Shown here: positions 1-10,500 of the stretch, piece after piece
Numbering within the stretch: position 1 is the stretch's first letter
Layout of the letters: every line of letters starts with the position of its first letter
Assembly: GCA_033239005.1 (NCBI GenBank)
Contig: BSQZ01000040.1
Coordinates: forward strand, 5,822,599-5,886,598
Direction of reading: 5' to 3'
Source of the DNA: Lamellibrachia satsuma
Taxonomy: Eukaryota; Annelida; Polychaeta; Sabellida; Siboglinidae
Length of the DNA stretch: 64,000 bases
Made by a program: the position numbers and the translations under genes
The notes under the pieces: model-generated
The model's input: the letters and a program-made list of their open reading frames with translations, nothing else
What the model was told of the DNA's origin: nothing
Databases searched by the model: none

Positions 1-9
1 CTTTGTGTA

Positions 10-13
<4 letters not shown>

Positions 14-94
<81 letters not shown>
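14..94. repeat. (TA)n microsatellite
   Basis: An almost pure TA dinucleotide tract with one interruption (atct near position 42). Open frames of Tyr-Ile repeats across it are low-complexity artefacts. Confidence 0.95.
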
Positions 95-137
95 GCATGT
101 GTGTGAGTCCCCCATCTCTGTCTGCCTGTCTCTCTCC

Positions 138-189
138 CTCTCTGTCTGTCACCCTCTCTCTCTCTCTCTGTATATTATATATGTATATA

Positions 190-246
<57 letters not shown>
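138..246. repeat. Compound (TC)n / (AC)n / (TA)n microsatellite
   Basis: A pyrimidine-rich TC tract (about 138-168) is followed by an AC tract (190-206) and a TA tract (207-246). No gene is supported here. Confidence 0.9.
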
Positions 247-252
<6 letters not shown>

Positions 253-952
253 TTGTGAATGTGTGAAATAAAATTTACCAATATATAATCAGAACCGAGC
301 ACACATTTAGCAACACATGATTGGGTGATGTATAGCAACTGGGAAAAGTTCCATTCAACATGTGTAACTTACAATGGATCCACCATAAGTTAAATAATTT
401 ATGTGTTTAGAAATAATGTTAATAGAAATAATATACTGTCACATTGGTTGTATCCTAGCCAAATCTTGTCAAAATGGCAAGCACAATGCATGCTCAATGT
501 AATCCTATGGGCACATCATTATAATTTTATTATGCATTAATTTTGGGCTGAACATTATCAAACCAGTGCAATAACGTGTTTCATGTTATACGTCCTGTAC
601 AAAGAGTTGGACTGGGCAATAGTCGGAACACGAGCTGTCCTAGATACAGACAATGTTGACTGATTACCATACAGATGTGTGCGATTTTGACAAGATTGGA
701 TCATTGGAGCAAATCATAAATTAATTTGAGTACCAGTAAGTCAAACAGATTTTCCTGAAATGCAATGGTCTTGCAGAACCAAAGGACATTCCTTACGGCG
801 TTGTACATTTGGAATGAGGCTTGTTTGTATAATGGGATACAGTCTGTATTTGCCTATCGGCATACAAACCTGTTCATCACACATCATGAACAACTCTTGC
901 TAATATTTCAGCTGTGCGCAGTCAGCTTTGATAAACTATTAGAAGATGCAAT

Positions 953-954
<2 letters not shown>
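247..954. other. AT-rich non-coding stretch
   Basis: I see no conserved coding frame, splice-bounded exon, tRNA or transposon protein similarity in this interval. Confidence 0.5.

Positions 955-998
<44 letters not shown>
953..998. repeat. (TA)n microsatellite
   Basis: About 20 uninterrupted TA units. Confidence 0.95.
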
Positions 999-1003
<5 letters not shown>

Positions 1004-1431
1004 CATGGCAGTTTGCATGGTGATCACCTGTTGAACATGCACACAGATAATCATATGGGTTCATTTGTGGTCTTATAGATTTATTTGTTTAATCTTATTA
1101 TAGTACAGGTGTGCATGTGCAGTTATGCACACCTCATGGCTGGCAAGTATGGGCCTATTTTACAGAATGGGCACGGAACAGTGCCGCAATGGGGTGCAAC
1201 AGCAAATAGCGTTCAGGGGTGCTCCATATGATGACGTTTCTAGCATGTATAGATAGATTACAGTATAATGCAACTTTTCACCAAAACATGACTGCTGCAT
1301 GGTTATCATTCTGTGTTGTTCCATGACATACAAACATATCATAATCTACATACGATTGCTTCCCATTTGGTGAAAACTTGCATTACACCATTATATGTCT
1401 ACACAACCCAGTTACACCATTACATGAAGAA

Positions 1432-1600
1432 CCAGGTCAGTGGGGTATTTAGGGGGGCATTGGGTCATACCCCCTTGGCTTATTAAAAAACTTATTTCTG
1501 TGTTTTTTCTTTTGCACCGATACATGGTAGCATATGGCAAACTAATGGATGACTATACTTGCTCCCCCCCATTTGCGAGATCCCAAATATGCCACTAGAA
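1432..1600 (-). repeat. Interspersed repeat, copy 1 of a pair
   Basis: Read on the minus strand, this segment aligns with 51655-51850 on the plus strand. Shared blocks occur in the same order: a GATCTCGCAAA-like block, a G-rich run followed by AGCAAG, CCATTAGTTT, and TAAGCCAAGGGGG. It is non-coding and diverged, and the family is not recognised. Confidence 0.6.
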
Positions 1601-2155
1601 CACAGACTGAATTTGAAAGCTATTTGAGTCTTTTGGAAGAGACACTAAAAGCTGTTGGTCCCTTCTGTTTGGTGACTATTTGACACAGGGAAATGGGAAA
1701 AAAAATTGTGGACTCAGTGCGCCTCATAGAGCTGGTGATCTCGATCTCTAAACAAACTATATACTACCTCTAAGTTTAGCTGTGATCAGCTGCAAAGGGA
1801 GTATCTCATCAAGCATCAAGACATTCGTCACTGTTCCCTGGGAATCCCTGCACATTCCAGAAAATAGGCAGCACATAGAATCTACTCTCCACTGAAATGA
1901 TAAGACTCCCCTCCATTCACCCCTTCCCTTCACTAGCTGTGAGCACTGTCTATCTTGCTCCTCCACTCCAACTCACCTCATTCGTCTATAAAGGAGGACA
2001 TCTGATTTTAATCCACTTTTTAATTGCACTATTTTTATTTTTATTATTTCCCGCATTTATATGCACCTTTTTCATGCGCACCAAGCACCACACTACTAAG
2101 TTAGCCCCAGAACTTGGCAGAAGACAAATGTCGATGTCTGTGCTGATTGGCTCAC

Positions 2156-2429
2156 CCAGGTAGATTAGTTTCAGAATGGCGTGTGCAGCATCCTTGTCGA
2201 TTGCCAACTGGACGTCTTTCGTGGTTCCTTCCAGGAAGTGGCGCTCTTCGAACATGCCATGGAAGTAGGGCGAGGCGGCGGCCAGGACGCACCGGTGAGC
2301 GGGGATCCTCTCCCCGTCCACGCACAGGATCACGTCGCAGAGATACTCATCCGTTCGTTGTCCGTTCAACTCTCGCAGCACGCCACTATGGTACCATTCG
2401 GAGACGTCCAGCTCCTCGCGCAAAGCCAT
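2156..2429 (-). CDS. First coding exon of a BTB/POZ-domain protein (kelch-like type)
   Basis: The exon starts at a real ATG (2429-2427) and reads MALREELDVSEW, then a BTB core. The core has the features expected of the fold: CDVILCVDG, followed by IPAHRCVLAAASPYFHGMF, where the AHR and LAAASPYF positions are the family hallmarks. It then passes through VQLAIDKDAAHAILKLIYLG. In known proteins this domain dimerises and often recruits Cullin-3. The frame runs into a consensus donor (CTGG|GTGAGC, exon end 2156, phase 1), so the protein continues in an exon that I cannot identify with confidence. BACK or kelch repeats are not seen, so the subfamily is open. No damage is visible in the exon. It lies on the same strand as the CABIT-SAM gene beginning at 12.8 kb, with about 3.2 kb between the two. 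Confidence 0.8.
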
Positions 2430-5400
2430 GTTTGATAGCTGATGTTTACATCTGCCTGTTTGTTTACGTTATTTTTAGGGCAGGCCGCTTACGGCAATTT
2501 ATTCAACCATATCTTTTCTCAACGCTGCATTTGTTGATATTGTGTGGATACTTGATGCACCCATCGTGATTATTTGATTAATAATTACCCAAGTTACAAG
2601 TGGTTCGGCTATGGCCGATTTTTACCAACATTAGTATATACTTGTGGATGTTGTACGCGACCTGATGCAGCAAGTGCAATAACAAGTAGGTTTGCATGAG
2701 CAACGCTGTTAACCGTTTCAACGCAGCAGCGCAGGTACCGAAGTTTGACGTTTGCTACAGCCACTTTGTTCCAACCGATTATATATAAGACCACGAAACT
2801 TGACATGATGATTATTATTAAATTTGACTATAACTAAACCAGTGTTGTTTTATTGCATGTGAGCCTACACTGATTAAAGCTTTCTTTAAAAAACTAAAAT
2901 TGTTTTTGGGTGATATTTTTTCCTCAACATTTCTTTTAATTGTTTGAGTCTATGGATTTGTTTGTGATGAGCATATTCAATAAGTTAAACTATTCCATTA
3001 AACATAATAAGTGTCCGATGATAGCGGCCTCCCGTGTAGGCAAAAATTTTCGCCCCGCTCTTCGTCTCTGGGGCGAAATGCCTGAGGTGCATTTGCTAAA
3101 GCGCCATTTTGGCAGTTCCGTAGCCATTTGACTACGGAACTAATAACTTAAGTTTTAAAACCGATACGCACTAACCGTTTCACACGTGTATTCCGTGACA
3201 TACAACCGACGATTGGGCGTCAAGAAACTGAAGAAATGTGCTCCAAATAATTACTTATGAGTACTTTTATCGGTGACATAGAAAACGTTTCACAATTAGC
3301 CGCCATACGGTGCACGTGATGTTGCCTTTGGGTCACATGATCAAACGCGATTTCGTGTAGAATGAGGCCAGAATGGGCCAGCAGCACATACATAAATAAA
3401 ACACCCGTTAGTAAGTTAGTAGTTTATAGGGGCATTATTAATGATGTAACTCTATCGCCAGCAGACGGCAATTCTTAGCGTGACCTTATATAGATCTATG
3501 GAAATCCCGCGTGCTATTCTCGCTCACAACAACATCCGGTTATATACAAATCTTGACAAGCACATGCGTTCTGACAAAAAGGTAATAATTTCACACTTTT
3601 ACATTGTTATTGTCAGGTAACTTTAGTGATATACATGTAAGAATGCATACAGACACGAAAGACGTGTTTATTGCTCTGTTTATGGCCGTGGCAACGTGAC
3701 GCCATCACTTCTGATACAAACTCCCCACCAGTGGCGCCACTCACCATTTTAACACTGCCACAACTGACATTTCATGTGCAGATTCTGCACATCTTTATTT
3801 CATTTGGTAAACTCAAGAAATGTCCCAATTTAAATTGTATACCACTGTGGGTAGTGTTTGCATTGAAACGTGTTTGGAAACGCAATAACGCTTTTGTATG
3901 ACATGCTACACTAACGTGCACAGTAGCAATGACGTAACTAGTCATGAAAAAAAAACAATCGCGTTGCCCAGCCAACATGTCGTTTATAGCACCAAAGATA
4001 TTACGCAGTAAAGCCTTTGATATCACTCCACAACCGCCCTTTTCAAATTCATAATCATGTTGTGGCAGTGGTGATCTGCTCATTGGCGCCGCTGTTGAGG
4101 ATGGGGAGTGTGAACTAAAGAGTGTAGGCCTACCGCCATCGGAAATATGCGATATTATTAAATATCCAGACAGTTTAATTTATAAAATAATACACAGTTA
4201 TTAAATATTTGAAAATCAAATTGTCTTTAAATGTAAGGAATTAAGGTAGTAAAACTATGATAGCCTGACATTTGAAAGATACAAAATAGTCAAAACAAAA
4301 TCAAGCCATTGAAATAATAACTACTATATTATAGAATAAAAAAATAAACATAAACATTGTTATAATGTTCACATAATAATATTGTTGTGATATGTCATCA
4401 GACACAGACAACTCATGGGCTTTGGGCATGTTCGTCGTATGCAGAGAAATAACATCGTAAGACAATCACATAAACAAGATTTAAAAAAAAACATTGGTCG
4501 AGAATACTGAATTGGTAGTGTCACCAGATCAGGAATGATACTGAGGGCAGAACAGCATGTCATAAATAAAACAGAGTGGAGGGCAACGAGGGGTCAATAT
4601 GACATTTAAGTCAAGTCAAGCCAATATTATCAGTTCAGGTCTGTCCCATGCATATCGAACAGGTCGAGTGTCAAGACATGAGTGTTTTAGGCCTGCCAGC
4701 TACGATATAGATGAGTGATGTGTTTGTCAAAAGGCTAAGCCTATCCATTGTGACCTCACATATCTTGTTTTTTTTTTGTGTGTTTGCATTTATTGACATT
4801 ATCATGTACCGTTGGCAGCGAGTTTCTGTTTGTATAACCAACCAAAAAAGAATGGTCCCATTTAGCAAGTGTGATCAAAGGTAATTTCCGAGTTGAAAGT
4901 TATGGATATATTTTCCTATCCATTTCTTCCAAATGAAATAAGGTATTGTCTAGTACTGCATGGTCGAGTCATACCTCTTGTGAATAGGTACATATGTATG
5001 CATTTCGGCATGCATGCATACATGCATTTATTTATTTACATACGTATGTGCGTATGTATGTATTTTCGGATGCATTTAGTTTCTTATAATGCTGCTCATT
5101 TTGATAGGACAAAGGCACAACTAATTGACATTGAACGGACGCTTTCTGAACTCTACCAGAATGCCCATTCAAGGTTATAAGCATTTAGGTAAAGAAAACA
5201 ACACGACGATGTTAATATGTGAAAAAATCCAGTTTATACAAAAAACACATCGATCGAATGAACAAAGACTTACAATAACATAATATAGTATTTTATATAT
5301 TATTATAGTCAACATCCATTCCTTGTGTTAAGCCCGTGTAGACACAATTGTAAAGTTGGACTGTTTGGTAGAGTCTTCCTAAACTTACGTTTTAATAATG

Positions 5401-5603
5401 CGATTTGAAATACAATCAACAAAAACACCCCTATTCCTGAAAGTATCAAAGTGAAAAATGATTACAGTGAACTAAAACTAGGATAGGGATGTGAAATATA
5501 TGATGTTGGATACATCACCTGGCTGATGATATCGTTCCTTCATATCATACGAGCAACTATTTCGCTCAAACTTGCACTGCACAATTTGCCTGTGACATGA
5601 TAC
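2430..5603. other. Intergenic, no gene seen
   Basis: An AT-rich interval without convincing coding sequence. At about 3728-3757 it carries CCCCACCAGTGGCGCCACT, which also occurs in near-identical form in the repeats at 22.2 kb and 49.7 kb, so at least a fragment of that interspersed family lies here. The region 2430-2600 is the presumed upstream region of the BTB exon, but no clear promoter motif stands out. Confidence 0.45.
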
Positions 5604-6420
5604 TTATATCTTCGGACGATATCCATGCAGCGCAAACTTCATCAGTTTCACTGCGTCAAATTTGCTGAATTTAAATTCACCCGTCAGTATCGATTCATCA
5701 ATGCTCATCAGGAGATCCCGTCGACATCTTGTTCAACTAAGGCATTCACACAGTGCTCCGGAATCTTTAGCAGTCGCAGACACGAGGCCACCTGCTGAGG
5801 ATTCAAATTTCTAATGTCAGACGGTATACTACAGATGGTGTGGAACTCTGATAGTGATGCGAAGGCGCTGCTTCTGTCGTAGCGATGCTTCTCGCCATAT
5901 TCGTTGCTGCTTACTGCAGACACAAGTTTGTTTCTTTTACCGACGACATCGCTCCTCGACATGTGTCGCGACGTATCACACCGAACCGGAGAAGTGGTCG
6001 GGTAGCCGACTGTAGTACGTGATAGCTGTGGTTGGCGGGGCACGCCCCATGCGCTGGTTGCACGCGCTGGTAGACCAGACTGTTGTGCTCTCTGGGTGGG
6101 TGATACGGCGGCTTGTAATACAGCGTCGTCTCTGTGCTTCATCGGTCCCGCCTCCGTCCGCAGAGTCGAAGTCTGCGGGTCTGAAACCAAGGGAGACTTG
6201 CTCCGCCGAGACCGTGTAGCCGGAGCCTGTTTGTACCTTCCGTGTGGCGGCCTATGACCTCTGTGTGGTCCAGGTCTCTTCGGCGGGAACTTGGAATAGG
6301 CTGGAGATGGCGTCATAACCGCTGCGGGAATTTTCCAACTGGTTGTCTTGGAGATAGTTGCCATCGGGTTGATATACTCGTAATCGCCCTCTGGGGTGTG
6401 TTCCGGGAAGAGCATGATTT
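5604..6420 (-). CDS. CABIT-SAM gene, last exon with SAM domain (one frame break)
   Basis: After acceptor TTTATTCAG the exon reads IMLFPEHTPEGDYEYINP, a basic proline-rich linker, then the SAM segment LNPQQVASCLRLLKIPEHCV, ending VEQDVDG. There the frame breaks. The rest of the SAM (LLMSIDESILTGEFKFSKF and then VKLMKFALHGYRPKI, stop at 5606-5604) continues in the neighbouring frame. The break falls in a short G run (CCC on the plus strand at 5717-5719), and one missing base would explain it. Everything on both sides is intact, so an assembly error or very young mutation is more likely than an old pseudogene. Confidence 0.75.
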
Positions 6421-7281
6421 CTGAATAAAATAACGTGTCTACCAAGATTTCTAAATAGAAAACGATTCGTGCGTCGAGGACAACAATTTAATTAAATTTG
6501 TTTTACACATGTACACGCACACTAATTTTACGTTAATTTCAATACACATTGTGTGATTTTTTTAGCTAAATATTCGTTAAAGTTTCACAGTTGTAACACA
6601 AAGCTGTGCAATGCTGACTACATTACATTATGTTGAAGAATACGTAGTGAAAACTTTTCATTTTATATTCCAATGCACATAGTCATATGTAGTTATATAC
6701 GAGTACTGCAAATGATTGCCACTAAATCGGAACGTGCAGTTTGAATGCCACGAACCTTAACGTTCGTCTTACCTACCATCAAACACGTTGACGTCTGTCA
6801 CTGCGTTTGCCATCTGATCATCGATGTCTGCTAACATTTTGAGGAAGTCCTCCTTCGTGCCGCCGACCAGACCGACAGCTGGCGCCACTTCCATATCCAT
6901 GTAGACAGGGATGGGCCAAGGCTTGTCTGGATTGTACACCTTCCCTGAAAGACATTCATCAAGTAGACACGTCAATCAACCCCCAGTCACGGAGAAAGGC
7001 ACAACGTCTGCCCGATGCGCCACGCCTTATGTATATTGCGTATTCTACCAAACGTCTAATCATAATTGTATGCCGGTAACTAATACACATTGACGCTAAC
7101 TTAAATGTGACCGATGCACGCGCATCGATGCAAATAAGTACGGACCGGGCCTATATACATAGCCTATTGGTGCAGGCACACGTTTCATCGTCATATATTA
7201 AACCAACAATCAATAAATCGGTAAGTCAGTCAGTGGGCAAGTCAGTCAGTTAGTCACCCATCCATCCAGCCAGCCAACCAG

Positions 7282-7325
<44 letters not shown>

Positions 7326-7439
7326 GGAGTCAACCATTTCTAGCAAACGCAACGACATTAGATCAGACCTGAACAATGTGTATAGCGGCATACGTAACCA
7401 CCATTCACGAAAGAGAAAGACAGACAAACAAATACACCA

Positions 7440-7505
<66 letters not shown>

Positions 7506-7533
7506 AATATATGTGTATGTGTTTGTGTGTGTG

Positions 7534-7565
<32 letters not shown>

Positions 7566-10500
7566 TGTGTGCGTGTGCAGAATGCAAACAGTTTTTACGT
7601 CGTCCCTTATAAAGTACTGAAAGCTAAATTATGTCAAACACACCATCGAAGAGAACATGTCCCACCAGGTACCGCTCCTCATAGACATCAATCACTTTCA
7701 TTTTGCCGAAGTTGATGTTAGAGCCTTCGTCCGGTCCGAACGTGAACGGTAGTTTCTCGTCATTTGCAAACATCATCGACACGTTTCCCTTTACATTGGT
7801 TTGGAAAGCCTTGACAACGTCTCCCATGGTCGCTGAATGTCTGTCTAGAATTAAGAAACACGAAGTGCCAGAACAAGGCACTCACACTTTAGTTGCAGTG
7901 AAACTGGTCGTACGGCGCTATCCAAATAAATGATGTTATTCATAATTTAGTTGACGTATTTGCCGGAACTACGAAGTAAGAACTACAACTACCACCACTG
8001 TAACTGTCAGTTCCTTTGGCATTTCTATTCAGATCCATTGTTACGTCTACTTCCATTTATACTGCCACTACCAAAAAGAGAGGCCTTAAAAGTCATGAGG
8101 GTGATAGTAAAGTGCATAAGCACTATTGTTCGCAGCGTATTTGTCGCTGTCAACTACTGATGCCTCTGCAAGCACTTCCGGTTTGGTGCATCTGCAAGCA
8201 CTTCCGGTTTGAACGTTAGTATTGAAGTAGTTAAACACAATTCACTCTGAACTGGTTTTGTTTTCATGATGGTTTACCAAACAACTCATATCAGTAAACA
8301 CCAATTCAGTCTATTACGACAGCTTTGTCGCGTTGACGATTTGTTTTATGACAATCCGTCGATCTACGTTTGTTTTTGATAATTTATTTGTAAGATGCGT
8401 TGGCAAATTCCAGACAAACTATATTCAATTGAAGCTAATTGCGAAATATTAAGTTATTTTGTTAATGCTCAAAATCAGAATGCAGACAGTGCTTTTGTTT
8501 AGCATACTATGCATATGTGACGCTGCTTTAAACACATTTATTTTCAGCAGAGCGACCTAAGGCCACTGTTCCAGGTTATATATTTGTCAAGAGAAGGTCC
8601 TGGACTAGCGTTCTTTTTTGTGATCCACTATACGCGGTATTATTAGTATTTGTAGTAGTGTCAATTGAGGTATTTCACTTTAGATTGACTAGGCAAAAGT
8701 TCGTAATAGTGCAGCCGTTAAACATGCTTGCGGTGAATTTTAAACTGACCTTTGCTATCTGGGAAGAATATGTCAACTTTCTTTTTGATTCTTGTCGGGA
8801 TGCTAACGTAGTAACCACTGCTGTGTTTCGCGACAATACGTCGCTGTCGTTTTACGGCTGCGATGCGGTAAACCTGTGAACGAGAGAAGTAGCGTGGCAT
8901 TTATTACAACCATTGTACAGGTTATATTTATTTGTTCAATAGGGACTACCCGAATTAGTGTATTTTTTAATCGCAATATCGATTAGGTCTTATTACAAGG
9001 CATCGTACGATTGCTGTCGACTTGGGTTGCGCGTATTGTATAATGTATACACTTCTTCCTTGGGTTGTGATCGTCAAATCCAATGCTGGTTTTTTCTTCG
9101 ATGATTGCCTTTTGATACTCCAACCTTTCGGGAGGTTCCTTGTTGTTGTCTGGGATAGCTCGGTGGGTGCCAGCGCCTGTGTGCTGCAGTGTCGGGGAAA
9201 ACGTGTAGCGTCACAATAAAAGAAGAAGAAGCTCTGTAGGTGACTTTGGTCTTCTTGATGTTAATGGGAAGTTCCGTGCATCGCTAGACCTAAGTAAAGA
9301 GAACCAATACAGTATGGCGGTAACCACCCCGCGTAGTGAGCAAGGATGGCTAGACGTCGGCGAACTGGACATCGAGTACTTTGTCACTTTCGTCTTGGCC
9401 TTGAAGTTGAAGAGCCTCTAATCAAGCCGGTATTCGAATAAACGAATGACGCACATGTAGACTGCAAATATGGCCGTTGCGATAGCATATCCCTGCGAGA
9501 TCACCACTGGAGAGATGAAAGGTTTCGTTCGGATTGTTTTGGACGAAGTTGGTAAGACACCCAAACACCGAAAATGCCGTCCATAGGGTTTCAGAACTGA
9601 TTCAGTCGACGGTCTTGGTCAAGTCAGTGAAGCCTACAAATAATTGCTCGATTTGTTCACGGCATTTCTCCTGAATTTGTCGAGCCACGAAATTCATGTC
9701 GGTAGTTCTTGGAGAGGGCGAAAATCCAGACTGGGTTTCGGGGAGGACCACCTCTTTAAGTGGGAACAGACGATTCAGCAGCATGCGAGGATCCTCATGG
9801 TGATGGAGAGTAGGGAGATGCCTCGGCAATTACCGCTGTCAAATGTATGCCCATTTTGTGAAGAAGGTGGTGATACTAGCATTTGTGAGGTTTGCTGGAA
9901 ATGCTACATTTTGAAGGTAAGTTCGTTACATTTGATTGTCAGCTTCTTGTTACTAAACATGAACATTACCGCAGATATGTTATCTTGGCAGCAGGACTTA
10001 CTATGTATCATCTGCATGGTGGAAAACCGGATTAGTTCCCGTATTGGAGGCAGTCACAAACTGGCTTTAATAACTATTATACTTTTGAACTGTAAAATGC
10101 CTAACATGTGCCCATTTAACCAGCATGCTAAAGCGATAACCTATCCGTCTTCCGTCCTCACTTGACGTCATTCGGGCAGTGATTTATCTGTCGTCCACAA
10201 CGGACTATAATAGTATCGTCTGCATCTCCTGTGTATCGTCATATATGATCTCGACGTTGGCTGGTTACATTGGTATGTCAGGTATGTCACAGGTGCGAAT
10301 GGCGGATGTTGTCATTGATCCGACACGCAGGCCTGATATATGCTATGTATATTTAGCACAGGGTAGTGTATGATTATAATTATGTCTGTATGTGTGTTCC
10401 CTCGTGTCCGCGTCAGTTTCGCATGTATAGGGCTGCATTTTTGTACGCCTACCTGGGGGCCCGTGGTGGTGGTTCGTACATTAAAAATATCCTCCCATGC

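Noticed and set aside
1757..1966. Possible second exon of the BTB gene (VTNVLMLDEILPLQLITAKL)
   Set aside because: The composition is suggestive, but available acceptors (GTGCAG, TTCCCAG) do not give the phase required by the donor at 2156 without meeting a stop.
7376..7620. ORFs of RERERE and CVCVCV repeats
   Set aside because: Microsatellite translations inside an intron.
9120..9231. Plus-strand 3' end with AATAAAAGAAGAAGAAG
   Set aside because: It could be the tail of a LINE or SINE, but nothing upstream is recognisable, so no element is called.
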